A DNA stretch of 64,000 nucleotides, taken from Chelydra serpentina. Its lineage: Eukaryota; Chordata; Testudines; Chelydridae. Positions within the stretch are counted from its first letter, which is position 1, and each line of letters begins with the position of its first letter. Location of the stretch: NCBI GenBank assembly GCA_037349315.1, contig JBAIAC010000026.1, positions 3,596,001 through 3,660,000 of the forward strand. Reading direction: 5' to 3'. Below are positions 1 to 9,989 of this stretch, piece by piece. The position numbers and the translations under genes were made by a program. The notes beneath the pieces are model-generated. The model ran no database searches. It was given only the letters and a program-made list of their open reading frames with translations, and was not told where the DNA came from.

Positions 1-865
1 AAGAACTCACTTACGCAGTGAGCACTCTGTGGGTTAGTATATGTGGGCCAATAAGAACATGTCCGATGCATGTATTTAGAAATTCTGAGGTTGCCACTCC
101 ACCAGACTAGGGTACATTTCCATCACTCCTGCCAAACGAGGAGCAGTACTGGTGGACTCCCAGGGGTGCCGAATCCACCTGTCTGTGCCAAGGAGGGCAA
201 TTATGCCTCTCCTCCCCCCGCCCCATTCAAATAAAAGACTAGCAAAGTTTTTTAAAAGCAGGATTTGTTTGCTTGGTGCTAAGGGCCTAATCCAAAGCCT
301 GCTGTAGTCACTGACTGCCTGGGTACTTGGATAAGGCCCTAGTGACGGAATGACAGAATGGGAATGAGGAAAATGCTGCCTGGTGCACAGAATGGAAATG
401 TCTCTGAAGAGCCCTCTGTGTCTGAGCAGGATTCTCCTAAGGAGCAGGGAACAGTCTGCACCTCCACCAAGGATTCCGTATGGGGAAGGAGGGAGGTTTT
501 AAACACCAACCACGGCTTAGCAGAATCATTGTGGAGAAAAGCTGCCCAGGGATGTGCTGATTTAGTACATTCCTCAGGTGCCATGGCCAGACTCCACTCC
601 CATCCAGGGCTGCCCTGCTCTGGGCCCTCCAGCGTATAGGGACATCTTATCTAACGTTATCACATCACAGCACTGGGAGCCCACAGCCAGGGGTCTGACA
701 GGCGAACTGTTGGAGCAATTCATGCCTATTATATCTCACCAGAATGAATATCAGCGTGATAAGTACTAGCCACAATATACACGGCTAAGCCCTCCTTAGT
801 TTTCTGCTCCTGCAGAAAGCACAGGACAAGCACCAAAGTCACACAGTCCTAGGGGAGAGTCCTAC
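1..865 (-). other. AARS1: AARS1 intron 2 (partial)
   Basis: This stretch follows the splice donor of AARS1 coding exon 2 on the minus strand, so it is intron. I see no exon, repeat head or long open frame that looks real; the short open frames at 339-769 have no recognisable domain. Confidence 0.6.
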
Positions 866-1029
866 CTGATTCATGCCAGCATTAGCAAAGAGCAGCGTAG
901 GATCATCCAAGGGGATAGTCGCAGATGAGTGGACGTATGTGTGCTGGTGGTCCTTGAAGAAATCAATGAACTTTTGCCGGATCTGCCTAGCTGACAGTGT
1001 AGTTTCCATCCTGAGATCACCACGCAAAG
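866..1029 (-). CDS. AARS1: Alanyl-tRNA synthetase, cytoplasmic, exon 2 (start codon exon)
   Basis: AARS1 charges tRNA-Ala with alanine in the cytosol. The exon runs from an acceptor (pyrimidine tract, then CAG just above 1029) to a donor CAG|GTAGG below 866. The ATG is at 1009-1007 and 48 codons follow in phase 0, ending at Gln48. The segment [20 protein letters not shown] is the conserved N-terminal start of the class II aminoacylation domain and includes motif 1 approaches (FIDFF, NAGMNQ). Twenty bases of 5' UTR precede the ATG in this exon. The rest of the gene lies off the left edge; the untranslated first exon should lie in the CpG-rich block near 7 kb. Nothing in the exon is broken. The start is chosen because the alternative upstream Met lies before the acceptor. 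Confidence 0.95.
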
Positions 1030-1753
1030 CTGGCAAAAGGAAAAAAGAGAAAGCAGATGAGTGAAGGACACATTCTGCTCAGTTTAATAGGACAGTAATG
1101 AATAAGGATCCTGGGGAAGGAGCAACTGGGATGTAATTCACACAAATTCTTTTGTCTGGGTCTCATGAAAGTTAAAATTTTCAGATGTTAATTTCTAGTC
1201 TCACTTGTTTCCAGAAGTGATGACTGCCATAAATGGTATTGGGCTAAAGCAGGGGTCTCAAACATGCGGGCTGCGGGCCGCATCCGCATCCCCCCTCCCA
1301 TACTTCCTATGGCCGCCAACTCCCCTCACCCCCGAGTTATGTTCTGTGGCGTGCTGCTCCACGCTTCTCTACTTACCCTCATGCAGTTCCCGCTGCCGGA
1401 ACAGCTGTCTGGCGGCTTAGCGGTTTCCAGGAGGGAGGGGGAGGAGTGGGAAGCCGCGCACACAGGGGAGGAGGGGAAGAAGAGGCGGGGATTTGGGAAA
1501 GGGGTTGTAATAGGGGCGGGGAGGGGATGGCGTTGGGGTGGGGACTTTGGGGAAGGGGCTTGAATGGGGACAGGGAAGGGATGAGAAGAAGCGGAGCAGG
1601 GGTGGAGTGCGGTGCAGCCCAGTGTAGAGGAAAGGTCTTTACCAGAAGTAAATCTGAGTGAGTGTTTTGTCCTTTGAGTGCTTGGGGCAGCATATGTGAA
1701 GGGGTGGCATTCCGGCCATTCCTGGGGCAGCCATTCCTGGGGCGGCCCATTTC

Positions 1754-1795
1754 CACCTCACTCAGGGCCAGCTAAAGCTGGCCCTGAGTGAGGTG
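1754..1795. repeat. 42-bp perfect palindrome (19-bp arms, TAAA loop)
   Basis: The arms CACCTCACTCAGGGCCAGC and its exact reverse complement are separated by TAAA. It lies in the leader of the hAT element, before the transposase frame, and could form a stable hairpin or cruciform. Confidence 0.9.
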
Positions 1796-1834
1796 CGTTA
1801 TTGTGCGTATATATTTTATTAAAACAGCTTGGAA

Positions 1835-3651
1835 ATGACTTCGTCAAAAAAAAAAAAAAAAAGAACACTCATGGAAGAAAAGAGTTTTTCAAGACATAGG
1901 AGAATTTATATTTTTTCACAGAGGTAAAAGATAAAATTCAATGCCTTATTTGTCAGCAAACGATTGCTGTTCCCAAGAAGTACAACGTGTGTCATCACTA
2001 CGACACGATGCACCGTGAAAAATATGACGGATTCACCGGAAAAATCCGAGAGGAAAAAGTTCAGCAACTAAAAGCAGCATTTGCCAAGCAAAGAAATTTC
2101 TTTTCGGGTATAAACAAGTCTAGCGAAGATTCAGTAAGAGCAAGTTTTGTGATAAGTGAAATGATAGCTAAATCATCGCGACCTTTTACAGAAGGCCTAT
2201 TCGTAAAAGAATGTCTTATGAAGGCCAGCGAAATTTTATGTCCTGATAGGAAGGTTTTTGAAGGCATAAACTTGTCTGCCAATACAGTTGCCTGCAAGAT
2301 AACGGATTTAGCAGATAGTGTGCAAAAACAACTGATTCAAATCTCAAAAGACTTCGAAGCATTTTCAATTGCTCTTGATGAGAGTACAGATGTATCAGAT
2401 ATCGCACAGTGTGCTGTGTTCATTAGAGGTGTGGATTGCAATTTGAATATAACTGAAAAATTGCTAGACTTAATGCCACTGAAGGGTGCCACAACGGGAC
2501 GTGACATATTTCAAAGACTGGAAGAGTGCACTGAAAAAGCTGCGCTGCCATGGAACAAACTTGTATCTTTGGCTACGGACGGTGCACCATCAATGTGCTC
2601 TGAAAACATTGGTGTGGTTGGATTATTGAAGACCAAACTGAACAGCCTCAATATACCAGGAATTAGCTTCACCAGTATACATTGCATTTTGCATCAAGAA
2701 GCCCTGTGTAGTAAAAGCCTACAAATGAAGGAAGTTATGGATGTAGTTGTTAAAACTGTTAATTTTATACGTGCACGAGGGCTGAATCACAGACAATTCA
2801 CTTCTTTTCTAGAAAGTATGGACAGTGAATATGGGGAACTTCTGTATCACACTCAAGTTAGATGGCTGAGTCGTGGAAATGTTTTGAAGCCTTTTTTTGC
2901 ACTTAGAGAGGAGATTGATTCATTCATGAAAATGAAAAACAAGGAGGTTCCACAGCTTGCGGATTCCACTTTTATCTGCAGCCTTGCTTTTCTAACAGAT
3001 ATAACTGATCGCCTGAATGCACTGAACTTGAAGCTTCAGGGTAGAAAACAGGTGATAACACAGATGTAGGACAGTGTAAAGTCATTCACAGTCAAGCTTA
3101 CTTTGTGGGGGAAACAGCTGACTGCTGGCAATCTGGTCCATTTCTCAACTCTGAGTTCCTTAGGAAAAGTTGAACCCAACTCCTTGAAAGAATATGCAGA
3201 TATCATTTCTAACTTACACAAATAGTTTGATGTGCGGTTTAAAGTTTTCAAGGCACTTGAACCACATTTTCAACTTTTTCCCACACCATTTGCTGTTGAA
3301 ATTGACAATGTTGCTGAGGAAATGCAGATGGAGTTAGTGGCGCTTCAGAGTGATACCATTTTGAAGCAGAAGTATACAGATGTGGGAATTCCAGAATTCT
3401 ACAGTTTTCTTTCACAAGAAAGATTTCCCATGTTATTCTCTGCTTCCGCAAGGATAATGGCAATGTTTGGAAGTACATATATATGTGAACAGTTTTTCTC
3501 TTCCATGAAGATTAACAAATCTGCGTTAAGGTCAACGCTCACTGATGAACATTTGAAAGCAACACCGAGATTGGTTTCGTCTCAGGATATCAAACCTAAT
3601 ATTGATGCCCTGGTTGATGAAAAACGCTGCCAGCTAAGTGGCCAAAAATGA
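1835..3651 (+). pseudogene. hAT transposase (BED zinc finger, GTF2IRD2/ZBED-like), broken
   Basis: A likely original ATG at 1835 is followed by a run of about 17 A that changes the frame; a TAG at 1897 then closes the main frame upstream of the finger. From 1900 the frame reads a BED-type finger (C-x2-C around CLIC, then H and H near CHHYDTMH), then the hAT core: IALDEST (first Asp), ATDGAPSM (second Asp), the C-x2-H pair in HCILHQE, the RW motif in QVRWLSRG, and the C-terminal dimerisation region near 3400-3520. Two in-frame TAG codons interrupt it, at 3067-3069 and 3223-3225, with the same frame open on both sides. It is therefore a dead copy with only a few lesions. I do not read it as a host gene: it ends before the transposon end and has its own terminal repeats. 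Confidence 0.85.
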
Positions 3652-3933
3652 AATAACTATCAAAAGTAGCACCGACTTTTCACGTTACAGTTAAAGAAGT
3701 TACAGGTTACAGTGAAAGAAGTTAATAAAAATAAGTTAATATATTGACTTTTAATAGCATACTGTATTACTCTTCATTTTTTTAAGGAGGAAGGAGCGGG
3801 GAGCCACGCGCTCAGGGGAGGACGCGGGGAAGGGGTGGAGTGGGGGCGGGGTCAGTGATGCGGCCCTCGGGCCAATGCACTAGTCCTCATGCAGCCCTCA
3901 TGGTAATTTGAGTTTGAGACCCCTGGGCTAAAG

Positions 3934-4232
3934 GATCACAGATTCTACAGCTTTAAGGCAAAGTATCCCCATAAAACTTGTGTGGTAAATACCAACCCAT
4001 TAAGTCAGATTGAACATGGCTCCTCTGGGGAGGGGCCCTGAGTCACAGACACAAAGGCCTACAGTCCTGGTGACTATGCTGTGGCTCATGAATGCCATCC
4101 AACAAGGATCATATTGCCTTGCAAATACAATAGACAGAAAATGGGTTTTAAGTGATCATTGCATGCTCTACTAACCCCGAGTTGGGGCTGGCAATTCAGT
4201 AATTCACTTAGCAGGAAAAAAGGGAACAGATT
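3934..4232. other. AARS1 intron 1, no feature recognised
   Basis: Apparently ordinary intronic sequence between the hAT element and a SINE. I see no exon or repeat signature. Confidence 0.4.
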
Positions 4233-4420
4233 GGGGGGAAGGGATAGCTCAGTGGTTTGAGCATTGGCCTGCTAAACCCAGGGTTGTGAGTTCAATCCTT
4301 GAGGGGGCCATTTAGGGATCAGGGGCAAAAATTGAGGATTGGTCCTGCTTTGAGCAGGGGGTTGGACTAGATGACCTCCTAAGGTCCCTTCCAACCCTGA
4401 TATTCTATGATTCTATGATT
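4233..4420 (+). mobile_element. Turtle tRNA-derived SINE with CR1 tail
   Basis: The head carries a pol III A box (TAGCTCAGTGG at 4245) and B box (GAGTTCAATCC at 4288). The 3' half matches the CR1 LINE tail (TTGGACTAGATGACCTCC) and ends in repeats of ATTCTATG. This is the polIII/SINE type known from cryptodiran turtles. Three further copies occur in the window, all in minus orientation. Confidence 0.92.
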
Positions 4421-4882
4421 GTTATAGTTTAAAAAACACCTAAACACTAGGAAATAGGAACTTAAGGATCCTGCATTAATCATCACTATCCTACGGCAAA
4501 TTGATTACCAGCCCTTCTCCCCAGACAGCACTGGCTGCTTCCCGCTTCCTCTCAAGATGGAGAAGAGGATTGGGAACATGCTGCAGTCCCTGAAAGTATG
4601 TATGGGAAAACTGATAAGCAAGGTCTACTCCAGCTGCCAGGGGGACAGCAGGCAGAAGTAGGAAAGGGGTCTGAATGGCTTCTTTCTGGCTGCTTCTCCA
4701 GACCCACAGGAGTAGCAGAGGAACCAGCAGCATGATTGTCAGTGCAACACCCCTTCAGCAGCCCACATATATTTCAGTTCCCAGTCACCCAGGCCCAGAG
4801 GCACGAAGGCATTTAAGCACCTAGCTCCTGTTGAAATCAATGAGAGCGGGGTGTCTAAATATCTTAGAGGATCTGAGTCTTA

Positions 4883-5178
4883 GGGTACGTCTATACTTAC
4901 GCATCCTGTTGGAGGCGCGGGATCGATGTTCTGGGTTCGATATATCACGTCTTGTCTAGACACGATAAATCGAACCAGGAAGTGCTCCGCCGTCGACGCT
5001 GGTAATCCAGCTCAACGAACGGAGTAGGCGGAGTCAACGGGGGAGCCTGCGCGCCGCGTGTGGACCCCGGGTAAGTGCTTTTTCATTCGAACTAAGATAG
5101 TTCGACTACAGCTACGTTATTCACGTAGCTGAAGTTGCGTTTCTTAGTTCGAATTATGGGGTTAGTGTAGACCAGCCC
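4883..5178 (+). mobile_element. PIF/Harbinger-type MITE, copy 1 of an abutting pair
   Basis: Ends GGGTACGTCTATACTTA and TAGTGTAGACCAGCCC form imperfect terminal inverted repeats. TTA precedes it (4880-4882) and follows it (5179-5181). The inside holds palindromic stretches such as AGCTACGTTATTCACGTAGCT. It shares most of its length with the copies at 5182 and 21467. Confidence 0.85.
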
Positions 5179-5181
5179 TTA

Positions 5182-5463
5182 GGGTACGTCTATACTTACC
5201 CGCTGCTTCAGCAGCAAGCAATCGATCTTCTGGGATCGATTTATCGCATCTTGTGTAGACGCGATAAATCGAACCTGGAAGTGCTCGCCATCGACGCTGG
5301 TAATCCTACTCCGCGAACGGAGTAGGCGGAGTCGACGGGGGAGCCTGCCTGCCGCGTATGGACCTGCGGTAAGTACCTTGTAGTTCGAACTAAGATACGC
5401 AACTTCACGTAGCTGAAGTCGAAGTATCTTCGTTCGAATTGGGGGGTTAGTGTAGACCAGCCC
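5182..5463 (+). mobile_element. PIF/Harbinger-type MITE, copy 2 of an abutting pair
   Basis: Same family and orientation as the preceding copy, separated only by the shared TTA. The right flank is TTG (5464-5466), a one-base change from TTA. The internal blocks with GATAAATCGAACC and GACGCTGGTAATCC are common to all three copies in the window. Confidence 0.85.
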
Positions 5464-5944
5464 TTGGAGTCCATTCTGGAACCCTCCAGAGGAATTTAGA
5501 GAGCAAGAAGTGTCCCATTTTCACAAGCAGGAGACTGAGCAAAGAATCTGCCTGCCAACCACCCAAGTCATTAGAGCAGCAGCCTCTCTCTGAGCAAGAG
5601 AAACGAGGCTGGGGTTGGAAGCCAGGCGAAAAAAAGCTAAATTTAAAAAACACAAAATCATTTTTAAAGTGTACCAAAACTCCTACTGGCATTTTAGCTG
5701 TCAGGCTTTTTCACTTCCCCCAGAGCGAGGATTTTGGCAAGAACCACCCATTTAGCGACTTGGCCAAAGGTCACACGCAGAGCAAAGAACTGAACCCAGG
5801 AGTCCTGACTTCCAGTCCCCTGTTCTAAACCAATACCCCTCACAGCATATGCAGATGGAAAACAGGCTATGCCATTTTAAGCAGGGCTAAGATGATGCAA
5901 CAAGACTCCAAACAATTACAAATAGGGAACAACCTCAATGCACC
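5464..5944. other. AARS1 intron 1, no feature recognised
   Basis: No exon, terminal repeat or LINE motif is visible here. Confidence 0.4.
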
Positions 5945-6036
5945 TGGCATTGGCTACTGTGGAAAGACAAGATACTGAGCTAGACAGACCATTAGTCAGA
6001 CCTGACCCAGTATGGCCATTATGGTCTTAAAGTACA
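5945..6036 (+). mobile_element. CR1 LINE 3' fragment
   Basis: The phrase GCATTGGCTACTGTGG then CTAGACAGACCATTAGTC and CCCAGTATGGCCATTATG is the usual 3' end of one CR1 subfamily in sauropsids. Only about 90 bp remain. Confidence 0.7.
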
Positions 6037-6184
6037 TTTAAAATGCAGGCCCATGGGGCCTGAAATTTGGGAGATCTGGTTTAAAATATTATAGGCAAAA
6101 AACTGCACTCAGATCTACTCCCAGAATGCCATGGACATGGTACTACCAGAGCCACACCATGTGCAACACTAATACATGCTTCCT

Positions 6185-6412
6185 GTATGCCAGACGGTCC
6201 CACATCCCCGCCCCATGGCAAGGGTACCCAGCCCTGGCCTTCGGACGTGGGGATCCCACGTCCCCGCCCCACGACAGAGCTCCCCAGCCCCGCCTTTCCG
6301 ACGTGGGGCTCCCACGTCCCCGCCCCGCGGCAGGGCTCCCCGGGCCGGCCCTTCCGACGTGGGGCTCCCACCCCTGCACCCACGTGGCAGGGCTCCCCCT
6401 GCTCCCAGGGCA
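6185..6412. repeat. GC-rich minisatellite, about 55-bp units
   Basis: Units of the type CCGACGTGGGGCTCCCACGT followed by CCCCGCCCC and CAGGGCTCCCC recur three to four times with substitutions. The open frames over this block on both strands are composition artefacts. Confidence 0.75.
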
Positions 6413-6689
6413 CATGGATCCCCCAGACCCCGCCACCCTGAGCCAGACTCCCAGCATCCTCTGCGGCTGCGGCCCTGGAGTAGCAACCCCAGGGGATGCT
6501 GGGAGAGTGGCTCGGGAAGCGGGGGCACTGTGGTAATCGGGGGGTGTCCTACTCCCTGCCGGCAGGATGTGGCCCAGTCCGATCTCCCCTTCTCCAACCC
6601 CTCCGCTCCCAGAGCAGCCTGCCCGGGCCTGCCGGTCTTTACCTCTGCCCTGCACCGCCACCAGCAGCACCACGTCTCACCGAGCAACC

Positions 6690-7150
6690 TAACCCGCGGC
6701 AACCTCCACCCCGCCCCCACACCGGGCAAGGCGCGGGCGCCGGCCAGTGATTGGTCTCTGCCGCTGACAGTCACCCGCGGCGCCCTGGGGCGGCGAGTTT
6801 GTGACGTCACGTAGAAGGGGCGGTGAGGCGGCTGATGCAACGACGGCCTCTCGTGGGGGCGGGGATAGGGGGCCGCCATCTTAGCTTCGCACTGGGCGGG
6901 GCTAAATGAGAGCGAGGGGTGGGGGGTTCCGCCCTCGTCCCCGCCCCTCCTGACGCGGGAGGCGGGCGCGGCGTCCGCGCCGGGGCGGTGCCCTGAGGCG
7001 CTTGCGTGGGGAGCGGGAAAGAGCCTCATGGGTCCTGCGGGCTCGCCAGAGTTCCGAGCTCAGCCGATGGCGCCCTCGCTCCCGGGGAGGCGGAGACTAA
7101 ACCCCTCAGGCGCGGGTCCATTGGCTGAGCGACTGTGACCCGCCTCACGA
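6690..7150. promoter_or_regulatory. CpG-rich promoter block, probably of AARS1 and possibly bidirectional
   Basis: CpG is dense here. I see a CRE (GTGACGTCAC, 6801-6810), GC boxes (GGGGCGG near 6818, GGGGGCGGGG near 6855), a YY1-type site (GCCGCCATCTT, 6872-6882; minus sense AAGATGGCGGC) and two CCAAT boxes in minus sense (6750-6754 and 7120-7124). The minus-sense CCAAT at 7120 fits a start for AARS1 on the minus strand somewhere below it, whose exon 2 lies at 866-1029. In mammals AARS1 lies head to head with DDX19B, but I found no DDX19 exon on the plus strand here. The exact transcription start and exon 1 donor cannot be fixed by eye. Confidence 0.6.
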
Positions 7151-7185
7151 GAGCAGAATGCCAGCGGCTTCCCCAGCCTGGCGCC

Positions 7186-7819
7186 CAGGGCCGGCCCTAG
7201 CTTTTTGGCCACCCCAAGCAAAAAATAAGAAACCCCACAAGCGCCGGCCCCCCCAACGCCGGCCAAAACACCACCACCCCCAACAACGCCGCCCCGCCAA
7301 AATGCCTGCGGCGGGGAGGGCGGCATGCCCGCCGCCCTGCTCCCCCTGCCAGTGGGGAGCACGGAACGCCTGCCGCCACACAGCCCCGGCGGGGAGCGGA
7401 GCATGCCGGCCGCCCCGCTGCCGCGGCCGGGAGCAGAGCATACCGACCGCCCCGCTGCCCCGGCCGGGAGCAGAGCACACCGGCGGCCCCGCTGCCCCGG
7501 CCGGGGTGCCGGCGGGGAGCAGAGCACGCCAGCGGCCCCGCTGCCCCGGCCGGGAGCGGAGCACGCCGGCCGCCCCGCTGCCCCGGCCGGGAGCGGAGCA
7601 CGCCGGCCGCCCCGCTGCCCCGTGGGGAGCGGAGCACGCCCGCTGCCCCGGCGGGGAGCGGAGCACGCCGGCCGCCCCGCTGCCCCGGCAGGGGTGCCAG
7701 AGAAAGGGGTTTTTTTTGTTTTTTTTTTAACAAAAAAACCTAAAAACCTTGAGTGCCGCCCCCCTCCATGTGCCGCCCCAAGCACGTGCTTGGTAGGCTG
7801 GTGCCTGGAGCCGGCCCTG
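7186..7819 (+). mobile_element. hAT-like non-autonomous element carrying a minisatellite
   Basis: It starts CAGGGCCGGCCCTAG and ends CTGGAGCCGGCCCTG, imperfect inverted repeats of hAT type. The flanks CTGGCGCC (7178-7185) and CTCGCGCC (7820-7827) match at 7 of 8 bases, as expected of an 8-bp target duplication. It has inserted at the edge of the CpG promoter block. No transposase remains. Confidence 0.8.
7375..7692. repeat. CpG-rich minisatellite inside the hAT-like element
   Basis: Units built on GCCGCCCCGCTGCCCC plus GGGAGCGGAGCACGCC recur about nine times with a period near 35 bp and small variants (CGGCCGG, CGGCGGG, GTGGGG). Long open frames on both strands here reflect this composition. 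Confidence 0.8.
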
Positions 7820-8149
7820 CTCGCGCCCGGTGCTCGGGCGCTCGTTTCCCCGCTGTTTCCTCAGGTGCTCGAGGGGGACCACTTGAGCACCTGTCTCCGG
7901 CCAGCGGCGGGGCCGGGAGAAATGAGCTACGGTTTCCGGGAGAAGCCAGGACAGCTAAGTAGCCAGAATACTCTGGAATGGCCCTTGTTTATTCGGGGAC
8001 TACGTTGCTACCATTTGCACTCATGACATTGCCTTGTCACAAGCTACTCCTGGTATAACTTTCCATCAGACCAGAAGAATGGCCATACGGGGGCAGAGCA
8101 AGGGCCACGGAGGCGCCTGGGTTTCTGCAAGCAGAAGGTTGGCGACCCT

Positions 8150-8317
8150 AGGGCGGGTGGGAGAAGGCGGCTTTAAAAAGCCTGCTCCCAAGCGCCCAGA
8201 GGAGCTAGGGAGCAGGAGCGTTTTGTGAGTGAGTTCTCCATGCGAAGGAGGAGCCTGGGGTGAGCGTGTTGTGTGGTTGTGGTGTGCGTGTTGCTTGATT
8301 GACATATATAGGACCGC
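8150..8317 (+). repeat. Leader segment A joined to an R2-like 3' fragment
   Basis: This block (GGCTTTAAAAAGCC, GAGGAGCTAG, then a GT-rich run ending near TATATA) matches the block at 9281-9456 at roughly 70-75% by eye. Here it is joined directly to the R2-like endonuclease fragment, suggesting that it is the 5' leader of a short composite element. Confidence 0.6.
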
Positions 8318-8746
8318 CTAGTGAAGGCCATCGACCTGCGCCTGGGAGAGGTCGCCGTCAACCGCGCCGTCCCCGGCACCGACAGCCAGCTGCGCCCAGA
8401 CATCGTTATCACGGACGAGGTTGGAAAAAAGATCATCCTGGTTGACGTAACGATCCCATTCGAGAATAGGACCCCGGCCTTCTGTGAAGCCCGAGCCCGC
8501 AAGCTCGAAAAGTACGCCCCCCTGGCTGACACCCTGCGGACAAAGGGCTACGAGGTACACACCGACGCCCTGCTCGTCGGGGCCCTGGGTGCCTGAGACC
8601 CATGCAACGAATGCGTGCTGAGGACCTGTGGGGTGGGCCGTCACTACGCGCGGCTCATGAGACGCCTAATGGTCTCGGACACTATCCGTTGGTCCCGGGA
8701 CATTTACACAGAACACATAACCGGCCACCGCCAATACCAGGAGTGA
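8318..8746 (+). pseudogene. R2-type LINE, restriction-like endonuclease C-terminus (fragment)
   Basis: The frame opens with DRLVKAI and reads LRPDIVITD, KKIILVDVTIPFENRTPAF and GALGA, the PD...D...ENR pattern of the restriction-like endonuclease at the C-terminus of R2-superfamily LINE proteins. A TGA at 8594-8596 replaces the Trp found at the same place in the minus-strand copy near 12.5 kb. The frame then continues to its normal stop at 8744-8746 after GHRQYQ. Reverse transcriptase is absent, so this is a remnant. It is not inside 28S rDNA, the usual target of canonical R2. Confidence 0.85.
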
Positions 8747-9175
8747 GCCGGGGAGGCCTCGTCCACCCACAAGGGGGAAGGGACCTATAAACCCCCCCCC
8801 CCCCCCCCCCGCTGGACCTTATCTCCTTATCTCCCGAACCCACCCAACCTAACTGAATCCCACCACGTGAGGATCGCCCCATCCCCATTACCCAGCCCAC
8901 TTACTTATACCCATGACTGTCTGTACTCCCTATATGAGCGACAGACCCTCACCGCTTACCAACTGTATCCTGATCCTGCCCACCACTTACTCCCCCATTG
9001 GGGACATTGCAGTCCGTATGTATTATGTGTGCTGCCCAACCCTAAAATACTAGCATCCCCCTATATGCTGTATGTCACCCCCAATGACCAACAACTGACG
9101 CTTCAAATTTTTTGTATCGTTTATTTTCAAATATTCTCTAATAAAATTTTGGTCTGTCTGTTGCGGGGACCTTGG
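8747..9175 (+). mobile_element. R2-like 3' tail
   Basis: This stretch follows the endonuclease stop codon and has no coding frame. It includes a run of about 20 C (8789-8810) and AATAAAATTTTGGTCTGTCT near 9139. Its right end is uncertain. Confidence 0.5.
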
Positions 9176-9280
9176 GCTGAGGCTTGCAGTATGCAAGTGG
9201 AGAGCTGCCTAACGAGGCTTTGATGGCCAAGCCCTTTAGCACCTATCAACCCTTAAACAGAGGGTGGAGCTCCTCAGGGA

Positions 9281-9456
9281 GAACAAGGCTTTAAAAAGCC
9301 CGTTCCCAGGAGACCAGAGGAGCTAGAGAACAGGAGAGCTTTATGAGGGAATTCTCCAGGTGAAGGAGAAACAACTATGTGACCCTTAGGATGAGCCTGT
9401 TGTCTGTAGTGTGTTTGTGGTGTGCTTACTATTTGATTGAAGTATATAGTGTGGTC
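9281..9456 (+). repeat. Leader segment B, second copy without coding part
   Basis: It matches segment A at 8150-8317 in order (GGCTTTAAAAAGCC, CAGAGGAGCTAG, TTCTCCAGG, GTTTGTGGTGTGC, TATATAG) but is followed at once by a different repeat starting CAGGGCCGGCTTCAGG. Confidence 0.6.
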
Positions 9457-9460
9457 TGTT

Positions 9461-9690
9461 CAGGGCCGGCTTCAGGCACCAGTGCAGAAAGCACGTGCCT
9501 GGGGCGGCAAGCCACGGGGCGGCGTGACGGTCGCGGTGAGGGCGGCAGTCAGCCAGCCTTGGGTGGCGTTTCTGTGGGAGGCCTGTCAATCCCGTGGATT
9601 CGGCAGCAGGTCTGCTGACAGCACGGGACCAGCGGAGCGCCCACAGAAACGCTGCCGACGGTTACCTGACTGTCAGGAGGCAGAATGGCA
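9461..9690 (+). mobile_element. hAT-like MITE, left end only
   Basis: It begins CAGGGCCGGCTTCAGGCACC, close to the terminal repeat of the element at 7186-7819. The region ACGTGCCTGGGGCGGCAAG also recalls that family. I find no matching right end, so it is a fragment with an uncertain right limit. Confidence 0.5.
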
Positions 9691-9989
9691 CAGATGAGGC
9701 TGATCAGCACCCACCTTCAGGGCCAGCTGTCCTGAGGAGCCGGGCAGCCCTGGCATCCTCTATACTGATTAGCATGCAGGGGCGGCAGGTTTGTAGAAAT
9801 TTTGGTGGTGCCCAGGACCCACCCCCCATCTCTGCCCCCCACCTGCCTAAGGCTCTGGGAGGGAGTTGTGGGGGGGGGAGGTCTGGGGTGCAAGCCCTGG
9901 GCTGGGGCAGGGGATTGGGGTGCAGGAGGGGTGAGAGTTTGGGGTGTTAATGGTTGTGCTGATCGCCACCCTTTTACTCCTGAAAAGGC

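Larger units (their letters stand above)
1250..3925 (+). mobile_element. hAT (Charlie-like) DNA transposon, full length with 8-bp TSD
   Basis: The ends are inverted: CAGGGGTCTCAAAC at 1250 and GTTTGAGACCCCTG ending at 3925. A perfect 8-bp target duplication, GGCTAAAG, flanks it at 1242-1249 and 3926-3933. Inside is a BED-finger hAT transposase frame on the plus strand. The 1260-1800 part is G-rich non-coding leader with a 42-bp palindrome. It sits in AARS1 intron 1, in the opposite orientation to that gene. The transposase resembles the hAT part of GTF2IRD2/ZBED-type proteins. Confidence 0.93.

Noticed and set aside
1987..3651. Host gene of the GTF2IRD2 or ZBED type
   Set aside because: The frame is bounded by hAT terminal repeats and a target duplication, and is broken by stop codons.
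4233..4300. tRNA gene with A and B boxes
   Set aside because: It has a CR1-derived tail and recurs at 11.6 and 63 kb, so it is a SINE head; I could not fold a proper cloverleaf.
6496..6814. Overlapping plus-strand frames starting near the CpG block as DDX19 exon 1
   Set aside because: The reading does not resemble the DDX19 N-terminus and has no convincing donor in phase.
6143..7785. Open frames of 170-290 codons around the CpG block
   Set aside because: They follow GC-rich minisatellites and promoter sequence, overlap on both strands, and have no domain.
7325..8026. 233-codon frame on the plus strand
   Set aside because: It starts in the minisatellite of a hAT-like element and has low-complexity composition.
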